NCBI GenBank assembly: GCA_035544875.1
Contig: DASZZP010000083.1
Span: forward strand, 248,001 to 312,000
DNA length: 64,000 nt
Reading direction: 5' to 3'
From: JASLEW01 sp035544875
GTDB taxonomy: Bacteria; Acidobacteriota; Thermoanaerobaculia; Multivoradales; UBA5704
The notes below the pieces were generated by a model that was not told where the DNA came from, did no database searches, and saw only the letters and a program-made list of their open reading frames with translations. Made by a program: the position numbers and the translations under genes. Below, piece by piece: positions 41,110 to 51,706 of this stretch (position 1 is its first letter; every line of letters starts with the position of its first letter).

Positions 41110-41801
41110 ATCGGCGGCGTAGCAAGAGGACCAGCAGCGCGGCAAACCAAGCGCGGGTCGGCCGCACGGCCGGTGATGGCCGGCGGCATGCCCCGGAGGG
41201 CAGGACCCGCGCGCCCAGTCGGAACCTCGACGCGGCCCTAGTTGCCCTGCTGTCGAGCCTGGCGTTCGCCTTCTCGGTGACGCCGGCGCTGGCCGCCGAG
41301 GGCGGCGAGACGAACAACGTCTTTGCCGGCGACATCGGCAACGCGCTGTGGACCCTCATCATCTTCGTCATCGTGCTGCTGGTGCTGGGCAAGTACGCCT
41401 GGGGTCCGCTGCTCAAGTCGGTCCAGGCGCGCGAGAGCTACATCCGCGAGTCGCTGGAGCATGCCAGGCGCGACCGCGATTCGGCCGAGGCCAGGCTGCG
41501 CGACTACGAGGAGAAGCTTGCCGCGGCGCGGGCCGAGGCCACGGCGATCATCGAGGAAGGACGCCGCGACGCCGAGGTGGTGCGCCGGCGGATCGAGGAG
41601 CACGCCAAGCAGGAGAGCGCCAGGATGATCGAGCGGGCGCGGCGCGACATCGAGCTGGCCACGGAGAGCGCCAAGCGGGAGCTCTACCACCTCTCGGCGC
41701 GGCTGGCGATCGACATCGCGGCGCGGGTCGTCGGGCGCGAGCTCACCCCCCAGGACCACGAGCGGCTGATCGCCGAGTCGATCGCCGCCATGCCGCACTG
41801 A
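41097..41801 (+). CDS. atpF: ATP synthase F0 subunit b with unusual N-terminus
   Basis: 234 residues from ATG 41097 (or 41106). The b-subunit body starts with a membrane helix, GDIGNALWTLIIFVIVLLVLGKYAWGPLL (about 78-106), then the long coiled coil of Arg/Glu-rich helix to the end, which holds F1 through subunit delta. Ahead of it are a second hydrophobic stretch (ALVALLSSLAFAFSVTPALAA, probably a signal peptide) and a basic leader. The leader, about residues 20-36 (VGRTAGDGRRHAPEGRT), is encoded by a family A hairpin. No alternative start lies between it and the signal peptide. Confidence 0.9.
   Translation: MAAMNRRRSKRTSSAANQARVGRTAGDGRRHAPEGRTRAPSRNLDAALVALLSSLAFAFSVTPALAAEGGETNNVFAGDIGNALWTLIIFVIVLLVLGKYAWGPLLKSVQARESYIRESLEHARRDRDSAEARLRDYEEKLAAARAEATAIIEEGRRDAEVVRRRIEEHAKQESARMIERARRDIELATESAKRELYHLSARLAIDIAARVVGRELTPQDHERLIAESIAAMPH
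41161..41201. repeat. Family A hairpin inside atpF
   Basis: Left arm GCCGCACGGCC (41161-41171), loop GGTGAT, right arm GGCCGGCGGC, tail ATGCCCCGGAGGGC. The arms match imperfectly. The element lies within the atpF reading frame. Confidence 0.8.
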
Positions 41802-41829
41802 AGCGACCGCCGCGCCTCCACCGACGATC

Positions 41830-42444
41830 ATGACGCCCGACCCCAAGTCCGCGCCGCCCGTGGTCGACGAGCGCGACCTTGCCCTGGGCAGGGTGTATGC
41901 GACCTCGATGCTCGAGCTGGCCGAGGCCGAGGGGCAGTCCGACGAGTTGCTGGAAGAGCTCGGCGAGCTGGCTGCCTATCTCGACCACAACCCTGATTTC
42001 GCGGCTTTCCTGGCGAACCCGGTGATCGACGAGCGGGTGCGTAGGGAGGTCCTGGAAAAGCTGTTCCGCGGCCAGGCGAGCGACCTCCTGGTCGACGCGC
42101 TGCAGGTGATCAATCACAAGGGGCGTCTCGGGAAGCTGCGGGCGATCGCCGCCGCCTTCCGCGCCGAGTTGCGCGCGCGGCGCGGACTGGTCGACGCGCG
42201 GGTGACGGTGGCGGTGCCGCTCACCGCCGAGCAACGGGCGAGCTTGAACGCGGCGGTCGCGCGCTTCACCGGCAAACAACCGGAGCTCTTCGAGAGGGTC
42301 GACCCGTCGATCCTGGGCGGTTGCGTGGTCGAGGTCGAAGGACGGAAGATCGATTCCAGCGTGGCGGCGCGGCTGCGCGCCGTCGCGGCGGCGTTGACGG
42401 GGCGCGCCGAGCGCGAGATTGCAGGCGGAGTTTCGGCGGAGTAA
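41830..42444 (+). CDS. atpH: ATP synthase F1 subunit delta
   Basis: 204 residues. Helical N-terminal domain: LALGRVYATSMLELAEAEGQSDELLEELGELAAYLDHNPDFAAFLANP. C-terminal part: ALQVINHKGRLGKLRAIAAAFRAEL, then ARVTVAVPLTAEQRASLNAAVARFTGK and a final GGCVVEVEGRKIDSSVAARLRAV, the diagnostic OSCP/delta ending. It joins the b stalk to F1. A family A hairpin follows in the 141-base gap before atpA. Confidence 0.95.
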   Translation: MTPDPKSAPPVVDERDLALGRVYATSMLELAEAEGQSDELLEELGELAAYLDHNPDFAAFLANPVIDERVRREVLEKLFRGQASDLLVDALQVINHKGRLGKLRAIAAAFRAELRARRGLVDARVTVAVPLTAEQRASLNAAVARFTGKQPELFERVDPSILGGCVVEVEGRKIDSSVAARLRAVAAALTGRAEREIAGGVSAE

Positions 42445-42488
42445 CGGCGCCGGTTGGCGCCGGGGGCCATCAGCGACCTGCCGGGAGA

Positions 42489-42530
42489 GCCCTCCGGGGA
42501 ATGCCGCTCGTCCATGGACGGACGAGCGGC
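42489..42530. repeat. Family A hairpin between atpH and atpA, reverse orientation
   Basis: Tail GCCCTCCGGGGAAT, left arm GCCGCTCGTCC (42503-42513), loop ATGGAC, right arm GGACGAGCGGC (42520-42530). The variable stem pair is T-A here, a third version of the same pair. Confidence 0.85.
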
Positions 42531-42585
42531 GGCCGGCAATGATAGATTTGCCGGCCGCTTTCGAACTATCAGGCGAGGAGCAGGC

Positions 42586-44301
<1,716 letters not shown>

Positions 44302-44307
44302 CCGGCA

Positions 44308-45288
44308 ATGGCGAACAGAAGAATTCTGGTCAAGCGGCGCAAGGCGGTGCGCAATATCCGCAAGATCACTCGCACCATGCAGCTGATCGCGACCGCGCGC
44401 TTCCAGGCCGCCTTCAACCGCGCCATGGCGACCAAGCCCTACACCCGCAAGCTCGCCGAGCTGGTTGCCGAGCTGGCGCGCGCGGCGGGCGCGGCGGGAG
44501 ACATCGAGCATCCGCTGCTCGCCGACCACGACGACGTCAAGCGCGCCGCGCTGGTCGTGCTCACCTCCTCGCGAGGTCTGGCGGGCGCCTTCAACGCGAG
44601 CGTGCTGCGCGCCGCCGTCGGCAACCTCGACCAGCAGGCGGCCAAGGGGATCGAGACCGACGTCCACATGGTGGGCAAGAAGGGGATCAGCTATTTCCGC
44701 TTCCTGCGCCGCAAGATGGCCGAGCAGAGCACCGATATCGGCGAGAAGCCGAGGTACGAGCAGGTCGAGCCGATCGCCAACGCCCTGATCGAACGCTTCT
44801 CGCGGGGCGAGATCGCCACCGCCCACGTCGCCTACATGCGGTTCCTCTCCCCCGGCCAGCAGCGCCCGGTCGTGCTCCAGCTCCTCCCCCTGACCGAGGA
44901 GCTCGCCGCCGCCGCCCCCCCCCAGGCCGGCGCAGCCGGTCATGAGAGCACTGGCGGAGCCGGTCATGAGGGCGTCGGCAAGGAGAGCACTGGCGGAGCC
45001 GGCCACGAGAAGGCCGGCGCCGCCGCCGCCGTTCTCTACGAGTTCTCGCCCGCGCCGCGCGAGCTGCTCGACGAGCTGCTGCCGGCGGTCGTGCGGGTGC
45101 GGCTCTTCCAGGCCTTCACCGACGCCGCGGTCTCCGAGCAGGTGGCCCGCATGGTCGCCATGAAGGCGGCGACCGACGCCGCCGGCGACATGATCAAGGC
45201 GTTGACGCGGCGCTACAACCGCGCCCGCCAGACCCAGATCACCATGGAGCTGCTCGACATCGTCGGCGGCGCCAACGCCCTGTCCTGA
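44308..45288 (+). CDS. atpG: ATP synthase F1 subunit gamma with a repeat insert
   Basis: 326 residues, longer than the usual ~290. The N-terminal coiled helix ILVKRRKAVRNIRKITRTMQLIATARFQAAFNRA and the C-terminal helix VARMVAMKAATDAAGDMIKALTRRYNRARQTQITMELLDIVGGANAL form the rotor shaft. Between them, about residues 205-242, sits an insert with a 13-residue repeat ESTGGAGHEGVGK / ESTGGAGHEKAGA. It lies in the Rossmann-like domain region, away from the shaft. The gene starts 6 bases after atpA. Confidence 0.96.
   Translation: MANRRILVKRRKAVRNIRKITRTMQLIATARFQAAFNRAMATKPYTRKLAELVAELARAAGAAGDIEHPLLADHDDVKRAALVVLTSSRGLAGAFNASVLRAAVGNLDQQAAKGIETDVHMVGKKGISYFRFLRRKMAEQSTDIGEKPRYEQVEPIANALIERFSRGEIATAHVAYMRFLSPGQQRPVVLQLLPLTEELAAAAPPQAGAAGHESTGGAGHEGVGKESTGGAGHEKAGAAAAVLYEFSPAPRELLDELLPAVVRVRLFQAFTDAAVSEQVARMVAMKAATDAAGDMIKALTRRYNRARQTQITMELLDIVGGANALS
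44944..45009. repeat. 27-bp repeat inside atpG
   Basis: GAGAGCACTGGCGGAGCCGG followed by TCATGAG occurs at 44944-44970 and, with CCACGAG as the ending, at 44983-45009. Period 39 bp, in frame, encoding the 13-residue repeat; a further partial copy (GCGCAGCCGGTCATGAG) precedes the first. Confidence 0.85.
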
Positions 45289-45326
45289 ATCAACTCAACG
45301 CGGCACGAGACGGATCGGAAACCAAG

Positions 45327-46778
45327 ATGGAAAACGGCAACTACGGCAAAGTGACGCAGGTCATCGGCTCGACTCTGGACGCGCACTTCCCCGAGGACAA
45401 GATGCCGGGGATCTACAACGCCTTGAAAGTCGAGATCAAGCGGACGGTGCTCGGCGAGACCTCCGAGGAGACGCTCTGGTGCGAAGTGGCGCAGCACCTG
45501 GGAGGCGGGCGGGTTCGGGCGGTGGCGCTGGGCTCGACCGACGGCCTGGTGCGCGGTGCCCAAATCCTCGACACCGGCCAGCCGGTGACGGTGCCGGTAG
45601 GCGTGGAGACGCTGGGCAGGGTGTTCAACCTGGTCGGCGAGCCGATCGACGGCCTGGGTCCGGTGACCACCAAGGAGCGCCGCCCGATCCATCACGAGCC
45701 GCCCGAGTTGAAGGACCTCTCCTCCAAGACCGAGCTGTTCGAGACCGGCATCAAAGTCATCGACCTGCTCTGTCCGCTGGTTCGCGGCGGCAAGGCCGGC
45801 CTGTTCGGCGGCGCCGGGGTCGGCAAGACGGTCATCATCCAGGAGCTGATCGCCCGCCTCGCCCGCTTCCACAGCGGCTACTCCTGTTTTGCCGGGGTGG
45901 GCGAGCGCACCCGCGAGGGCAACGACCTCTGGCTGGAGATGCAGGAGGCCAAGATCGGCGACACCGGCAAGAGCGTCATCGACCAGACGGTGATGGTCTT
46001 CGGCCAGATGAACGAGCCGCCGGGTGCCCGCCTGCGGGTGGCGCTTTCGGCGCTGACCATGGCCGAGTTCTTCCGCGACCAGACCGGCGTCGATACGCTG
46101 CTCTTCGTGGACAACATCTTCCGCTTCTCGCAGGCCGGCGCCGAGGTTTCGGCGCTGCTCGGCCGCATGCCGTCGGCGGTCGGCTATCAGCCGACCCTGG
46201 GCACCGAGATGGGCGAGCTGCAGGAACGCATCACCTCGACCACGCGCGGCGCCGTGACCAGCATCCAGGCGATCTACGTGCCCGCCGACGACTACACCGA
46301 CCCGGCGCCGGCCACCGCCTTCACCCACCTCGACAGCACGGTCAACCTCGAGCGCGGCATCTCGGAGAAAGGCATCTATCCCGCGGTCGATCCACTGGCC
46401 TCGAGCAGCCGCATCATCGCGCCCGAGTACATCGGCCAGCACCACTACGAGGTGGCGCGCCGGGTGCAGCAGATCCTGCAGCGCTACAAGGACCTCCAGG
46501 ACATCATCGCCATCCTGGGCGTCGACGAGCTCTCCGAGGACGACAAGGTGACCGTCCGGCGGGCGCGCAAGATCGAGCGCTTCCTGTCGCAGGCCTTCTT
46601 CGTCGCCGAGCAGTTCACCGGCCTCGCCGGCAACTACACCTCGCGTGAAGAGACCATCCGCTCCTTCGACGAGCTGTGCCAGGGCAAGTGGGATCACCTG
46701 CCGGACCAGGCGTTCATGTACGTGGGGACGATCGAGGACGCGGCCGCGCGGGCCGAGGAGCTGGAGCGGCAGCAGTAG
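45327..46778 (+). CDS. atpD: ATP synthase F1 subunit beta
   Basis: 483 residues. P-loop GGAGVGKT at 161-168, catalytic Glu and Arg in VGERTREGNDLWLEMQ (about 195), MNEPPGARLRVALSALTMAEFFRD, and the DELSEED motif present as VDELSEDD (about 407). Standard length and no inserts, unlike alpha and gamma. It performs ATP synthesis at the alpha/beta interface. A 38-base gap separates it from atpG. Confidence 0.98.
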   Translation: MENGNYGKVTQVIGSTLDAHFPEDKMPGIYNALKVEIKRTVLGETSEETLWCEVAQHLGGGRVRAVALGSTDGLVRGAQILDTGQPVTVPVGVETLGRVFNLVGEPIDGLGPVTTKERRPIHHEPPELKDLSSKTELFETGIKVIDLLCPLVRGGKAGLFGGAGVGKTVIIQELIARLARFHSGYSCFAGVGERTREGNDLWLEMQEAKIGDTGKSVIDQTVMVFGQMNEPPGARLRVALSALTMAEFFRDQTGVDTLLFVDNIFRFSQAGAEVSALLGRMPSAVGYQPTLGTEMGELQERITSTTRGAVTSIQAIYVPADDYTDPAPATAFTHLDSTVNLERGISEKGIYPAVDPLASSSRIIAPEYIGQHHYEVARRVQQILQRYKDLQDIIAILGVDELSEDDKVTVRRARKIERFLSQAFFVAEQFTGLAGNYTSREETIRSFDELCQGKWDHLPDQAFMYVGTIEDAAARAEELERQQ

Positions 46779-46797
46779 GCGGGCGAGGACCTCGAAA

Positions 46798-47199
46798 ATG
46801 GCGGGCGCGACCACCTTCCACCTGAGCGTCATCACTCCCGAGCGCGCGGTGCTCGAGGCAGACGCTTCCTTCGTCGCCTTTCCGGCGCACGACGGCGAGA
46901 TCGGCATCCTGCCCGGGCGCGCGCCGCTGCTGTGCAAGCTCGGCGCCGGGCTGTTGCGGGCCGATACTGCCGCGGGCAAGCACTCGCTGTTCGTGGCCGG
47001 CGGGTTCGCCCAGATGGTCGAAGACCGCCTGACCCTGCTCACCGAGCAGGCCAAGGAGCTCACGCGGATCGACCGCGCCGAGGCGGAGCGGGCCCTGGCC
47101 GCGGCCCGGGCGATGAAGGTTTCTGACGACGCCTCGTTTCGCGCCCGGCAGGCCGCGCTGGCGAGTGCCCGTGCCCAGCTGAAGCTCTCCGCCCGCTGA
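46798..47199 (+). CDS. atpC: ATP synthase F1 subunit epsilon
   Basis: 133 residues from ATG 46798. The beta-sandwich begins FHLSVITPERAVLEADASFVAFPAHDGEIGILPGRAPLLCKLGAGLLR, with the GEIGILPGRAPLL epsilon signature, then a C-terminal helical hairpin ELTRIDRAEAERALAAARAMK. It couples rotor to F1 and can brake ATP hydrolysis. Last gene of the atp operon, 19 bases after atpD. Confidence 0.96.
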   Translation: MAGATTFHLSVITPERAVLEADASFVAFPAHDGEIGILPGRAPLLCKLGAGLLRADTAAGKHSLFVAGGFAQMVEDRLTLLTEQAKELTRIDRAEAERALAAARAMKVSDDASFRARQAALASARAQLKLSAR

Positions 47200-47339
47200 T
47201 AAGCGGCAAGCGGACCGCGCCGCTGAGCGGCGGGCACCGGGAACGGGGCGGCCGCTGAGAGCCGCTTATGTCAAAAGTATAAGGAATGTAACGAATCTGT
47301 GTTCATGGCGCCTCTCTTTCTCCGAAGGAGTTTCATCCC

Positions 47340-50300
47340 ATGAGCCAGGCCGAAGAAGAGACCAAGACCGAATCCGCCGCTCGCCGGCGGCGCACGCCGC
47401 GCGGGCCGCTGCTCGTCGTGCTCGCGCTGCTGCTCGTCCTCGGCGGCTTCCATCTCTTCTACGCCGAGCAGAAGCACGCCTACCTCGTCCATAGAGACTT
47501 CCGCCTCCTCGACGCCATGGGCCGGCAGGTCGCGGCGGCGGTCGCGGGCCAGGGCCAAGTGCTGGCCTCGATGGCCAGAATCATCGTGCCCCCAGATCCC
47601 CCCGGTAAGACCCTGGGTAAGACCCTGGACGGCGAGATGCGCGAGTTCCACGACGCTCTCGACCTCAAGGTGCACGATCCGCGGTCTTGCGGCCCTGCCT
47701 CTCCCCAACAGGACGGGCTCATCCAGAGCCTGGAAGTGGGGCCGGAGGGCACCAAGCTGCAGCTCCGCTATCAAGAGAAGGAACAGGCGGACAAGAAGCA
47801 ACAGCCGAGCGAAGAGAGACGGGTCATCTGCGGATGGGTGGCGCTGCACGACCTTCTCGCACCCATCCTCGATCCGCGCAAGGCGTTCGACATCGTGCTG
47901 CTGGTGTCGGAGCAGGAGAGCGAGGTGATAGCGCAGCAGTCTGACAGGGGTATGAGTCTTCACCTCTCCGATCTGCTGCCGGAGACCGAGGAGCCGGCGA
48001 AGGCGAAGGGCGACGACAAAGCCGCGGGTTCGACCTGGAAGGCGTTGTTGCCCGCCCTGAGGGGTCCGAAACGAGAGCTCGACGTGAAGCTTCACGGCGA
48101 CCACTACTTGCTCTTCGCCCAGCCCCTGAGCGTAGCCGCCATGGCCGCCGGGCTGCCGGCGCGCTGGGTGGAGCGGGCCGAAGCGCGGCTAGGCTCCGCG
48201 CCGCCGCCCGGGGGGAGCAATGACGGAGCGAAGACGGCAAATGGCTCCCAGCAGAGCTGGCTGGTCGTCGGACTGGTGTCGAGCCACAGGATGTTCCAGG
48301 AGGCGCTCGCCATCTCGCCTTCGCTCCTGGGCGCCGCCGTGGCGATGCTTCTGCTCAGTCTCCTGAGCTGGCCGCTGCTCAAGCTCAAGCTGCTCGGCGA
48401 GCGTCAGCGGGTGCGCCTGGCCGACCTGCTGCTGATCGCCCTGTGCAGCTTGCTCGGCGTCTCTGTCGCGACTCTCCTGGTGCTCGATTTCGACCATCAC
48501 CGGGAGCTTGGCCGCTTGGCGGATCACGACCTCGAGAGGTTCGCGATGCAGATCTCGTCGCATTTCAAAGACGAGATTCGCTGCGCCTATGTGCAGCTCG
48601 AGGAGCTGGAGAGGCTCGGGCCTGACCATGTGAATCACACGGCTGCAGACCTCTATCCTTTCTGGGAGTCCTTCACGGTCTTCGACAAGGAGGGAGACAA
48701 GCCGCCAATAAAGATCTGGCGGCACGACGACGATCTGAGATTCCGCCCGTCGGACACCAGATCGCATCTCAAGCGAGATTACTTCCAGCGAACGCTCCGC
48801 GGGGACCTTTGGGAACTCCCCACCGCGCCCTCCCGGCCACTGTCTGGAGCCGCCTGCCCCGGCGCGGCGGGTGCCACGGGTCCCGAGCCCCGGTTCGCGC
48901 TCGAGTCGCTGGTCAGCCCGACCAGGGGTGTGCAGATGGCGGTGCTCGCCAAGCCGGTAAGCGCGGTGCTCCCGAGCCAATTTGCCGTGGCCACCCTGGT
49001 AGTGCCGATGCTCTCCGCGATCCGCCCCGTGGCGCCGCCGGGGTTCGAGTTCGCGGTGATCGACCGGGCGGGACTCGTGCTCTTCCATTCGGATCCCGAG
49101 CGCAACCTTTCGGAGAACTTTTTCCGGGAGGCCGAGGACGACCGCCGCCTGGAGTCCGCGGTCTTCGCCCGTCACCGCGCGACCGTGGACCTCCGCTACT
49201 GGGGGGAGGACTACCGCGTCAGCATCCTGCCGCTCGAGAGCCCGCCGTGGACGATCGTCGCGTTGCGCGCCAAGGGCAGGATCGAGGCGACCAACCTCGA
49301 GACCGTCCTCACCGCCCTGGTTCTTCTCCTGGCCCAGGTCAGCGGCTTCGCCCTGGTCCTGGCGGCGGTCGCGCTGGCCCGTCCTTCCTACCGGCCGGAG
49401 TGGCTCTGGCCCGACCCTGAGCGCGCCAGCGACTACCTGCGACTGGTCATCGTCCTTCTCCTGCTCTGCGCCGCCTTCCTGATCGCGGCCTGCACCCTCC
49501 CTGGAGATGCCCGGCTGGTCGGCGCCGCCGGGCTGCTGCCTCTCCTCGCCTTGGTGATGGGGTATCTGCAGCTGACGCGGCGCGGCCGCCGGCGGCCGGG
49601 GTGGGAGCTCAAGAGGAACCTCGCCATCGCCTCGGGCCTCGTGCTGCTGGGCATCGTTTTCATGCTGCTGGCGACGCCCCTGGCGGCCGGCTGGCGCCTC
49701 CTCGGCTCGCTGCCGCTGCTGGCAGCCGGATTCCTGGTCTTCGTCCACCCCCGGCGCTGGAGCCGGTTGACCAGCGGCCGGGCCCTGCCGCTCGCGCTGA
49801 GCTACCCGGTGCTGGGGTTCCTCTTGCTCGTGCTGACGGCGGTCCTCCCAACGCTCAGCTTTTTCAAGATGGCGCAAGCCATCCAGACCAGCTCTCTGGT
49901 CAAGCTCGGCCAGCTCGAGCTCGCCAGGGAGCTCGACGAGCGCCGGGTCCGGGCGTCGAGTCCCGCGGCCCAGCGGCCCGACCCGCTCGGCTTCGACGAG
50001 GGAACGCCTCCGTTCGATCGCCTGCTGCGCCCGATCCGGGTCGCCGGAAGCTTGCCCTTCTATGGCGGCTCCTTCTTCGCCACCCAGCTCGCGGCTCCCA
50101 GCCCCCGCCAGGTTCCTGAGCTGCAGCGTCTAGGTCAAGGTGAAGGGGACGCCGCCGGGCGCCGCACGAGCGGCGGCGAGGAGGAGCTGCTGCCGCAGTT
50201 CCTCGAAGATCTGCTGCCTACTTACTCTGCATATACCTCGCGCACCCGCGCGCTGCTGCAAGACCGGGCGTCCGATGAGTCCTGGCGCTGGGACCGCATC

Positions 50301-51659
50301 GGCGACCGCCTGGAGCTGGAACCGCGCTCCCTGGGCCTCAAGCTCTCCTCCTCGCTGCCGCCGGCCTGGCCTTTCGCCGGCGCGCTTTCCGGGATCTCCG
50401 CCGCGCCCGGCGCGCTCTCCTCCGGCATCAACTTCGGCTCGCTTGCGGCAGCGGGCGGGGCGATGCTGCTCCTGCTGGCGCTGCTGGTGGGCCTCTCCTG
50501 CTTCATCGCACGGCGAGTCTTTCTCGTCGACCTCTTCGAGCCTCTCTGGTCGGGGCAAGAGGGCGAGCTGCCCGTGCCCGGCGGCGGCAATCTCTTCGTG
50601 GTCAACAGCGGCCAGCAGTGGCACCTCCGCGATCCCGAGAGGAGCTTCTGCCGCGTGCACTGCAAGGAGCTCGAGGATGACCCGTCCGGCTGGCCGGCCC
50701 GCGACCTGCCCGAACGCGACGTTCTCGTCGAGGGATTCGAGTATCGCATCCTCGATTCCGCGTTCAATGAGCGCAAGCTCGACTTGCTCGAAGCGCTGGT
50801 CCGGGATCGGGCGGTCGTCGTGCTCTCCGCCGTGAGCCCCATGATGCTGTTAGCGCCGCCGGATGTCGGAGCCGGGTCCGCCGCGGGCGGCGCTCGTGAC
50901 GCCCGTGACGCCGACATCGCCGGCGAGCATCCGTCCGGCAACGAGGAGCGCTGGCGGGCTCTGCTCTCCTCCTTCACGGTAATCGACTCGGGCGTGCTGC
51001 CCCGCACCGCCGAGCGGGATCTGACGAATCTCTCGGTGCGGTCGCTGCGCAAGATGTGGCGGCGGCTGCGGGGCGGCGCCGCGGCCGGCGGCGGCGACCG
51101 CTTCCGATCGGCCCTGCTGCGCAAGGAGTGCGGCGACAACCCGTTCCTGCTCCAGATCGGCTGCGAGCTCGACCTGCTGGCGCCCCGCCTCGAGCGCCAG
51201 CAGCTGCTCGACGAGTTCTACGAGCGTGCCGAAGGCTACTACCGCTCGTTGTGGGCGAGCTGCTCGCGCGACGAGAAGGTGGTGCTCGGCCACCTGGCGG
51301 AAGATGGGCTGGTCAACGAGAAGAACCGCCGCGTAGTCCGGCGTCTGATGGCGCGTGGCCTGGTCCGCCGCGAGCCGGTCTTCCGGCTGCTGAACGAGAC
51401 CTTCCGGCGCTTCGTCGCCTCGCCGGCTTGCCACCAGGAGGTCCTGCAGCTGGAGCCCACCGAGCCCAGCGCCTGGGACCGTGTCCGCCAGCCGTTCTTC
51501 GTCGTGCTGGCAGCCGGCGCCGTGTTCTTCCTCGGCACCCAGAAGGGTCTGCTCGACGGCACCACTTCGCTGGTCGCCGCCTTCACCGCCGGTCTGCCGG
51601 TGCTGGTGAAGGTTGCCGACCTCGTCGGTTCCCGGCGCGCCGGGGCGGTGGCGAAGTAG
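47340..51659 (+). CDS. 1439-residue Cache/multi-helix/NTPase-like membrane protein
   Basis: Start ATG follows AAGGAG by nine bases. Layout by residue: membrane helix 22-41; extracytoplasmic region about 42-320; helices about 325-345 and 362-383; second extracytoplasmic region about 385-650. The second region carries double-Cache features (FTVFDKEGD, RDYFQRTLRG, FEFAVIDRAGLVLFHSDPERNL). Helices follow at about 655-840 (six), a loop region 845-1030, and a helix 1036-1058. The cytosolic part 1070-1375 has a Walker B-like DVLVEGFEYRILDSAFNERKL (1127-1147) and a strand VVVLSAVSP, but no Walker A where one would sit (about 1085). A winged-helix-like YYRSLWASCSRDEKVVLGHLAEDGLVN...LMARGLVRREPVFRLLNETFRRFV lies at 1300-1359, as follows STAND/AAA NTPases. 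Two helices at about 1384-1425 end it. It probably senses an external ligand; the output is unknown. Confidence 0.7.
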   Translation: MSQAEEETKTESAARRRRTPRGPLLVVLALLLVLGGFHLFYAEQKHAYLVHRDFRLLDAMGRQVAAAVAGQGQVLASMARIIVPPDPPGKTLGKTLDGEMREFHDALDLKVHDPRSCGPASPQQDGLIQSLEVGPEGTKLQLRYQEKEQADKKQQPSEERRVICGWVALHDLLAPILDPRKAFDIVLLVSEQESEVIAQQSDRGMSLHLSDLLPETEEPAKAKGDDKAAGSTWKALLPALRGPKRELDVKLHGDHYLLFAQPLSVAAMAAGLPARWVERAEARLGSAPPPGGSNDGAKTANGSQQSWLVVGLVSSHRMFQEALAISPSLLGAAVAMLLLSLLSWPLLKLKLLGERQRVRLADLLLIALCSLLGVSVATLLVLDFDHHRELGRLADHDLERFAMQISSHFKDEIRCAYVQLEELERLGPDHVNHTAADLYPFWESFTVFDKEGDKPPIKIWRHDDDLRFRPSDTRSHLKRDYFQRTLRGDLWELPTAPSRPLSGAACPGAAGATGPEPRFALESLVSPTRGVQMAVLAKPVSAVLPSQFAVATLVVPMLSAIRPVAPPGFEFAVIDRAGLVLFHSDPERNLSENFFREAEDDRRLESAVFARHRATVDLRYWGEDYRVSILPLESPPWTIVALRAKGRIEATNLETVLTALVLLLAQVSGFALVLAAVALARPSYRPEWLWPDPERASDYLRLVIVLLLLCAAFLIAACTLPGDARLVGAAGLLPLLALVMGYLQLTRRGRRRPGWELKRNLAIASGLVLLGIVFMLLATPLAAGWRLLGSLPLLAAGFLVFVHPRRWSRLTSGRALPLALSYPVLGFLLLVLTAVLPTLSFFKMAQAIQTSSLVKLGQLELARELDERRVRASSPAAQRPDPLGFDEGTPPFDRLLRPIRVAGSLPFYGGSFFATQLAAPSPRQVPELQRLGQGEGDAAGRRTSGGEEELLPQFLEDLLPTYSAYTSRTRALLQDRASDESWRWDRIGDRLELEPRSLGLKLSSSLPPAWPFAGALSGISAAPGALSSGINFGSLAAAGGAMLLLLALLVGLSCFIARRVFLVDLFEPLWSGQEGELPVPGGGNLFVVNSGQQWHLRDPERSFCRVHCKELEDDPSGWPARDLPERDVLVEGFEYRILDSAFNERKLDLLEALVRDRAVVVLSAVSPMMLLAPPDVGAGSAAGGARDARDADIAGEHPSGNEERWRALLSSFTVIDSGVLPRTAERDLTNLSVRSLRKMWRRLRGGAAAGGGDRFRSALLRKECGDNPFLLQIGCELDLLAPRLERQQLLDEFYERAEGYYRSLWASCSRDEKVVLGHLAEDGLVNEKNRRVVRRLMARGLVRREPVFRLLNETFRRFVASPACHQEVLQLEPTEPSAWDRVRQPFFVVLAAGAVFFLGTQKGLLDGTTSLVAAFTAGLPVLVKVADLVGSRRAGAVAK

Positions 51660-51706
51660 ATGAGGCGGATGGATCGGCTACTGCACTGAAAACGCCGCCG
51701 ACGAGC

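Noticed and set aside
47278..47283. TATAAG as promoter of the 1439-residue gene
   Set aside because: No -35-like element 16-18 bases upstream; kept only as a remark because the region is AT-rich.
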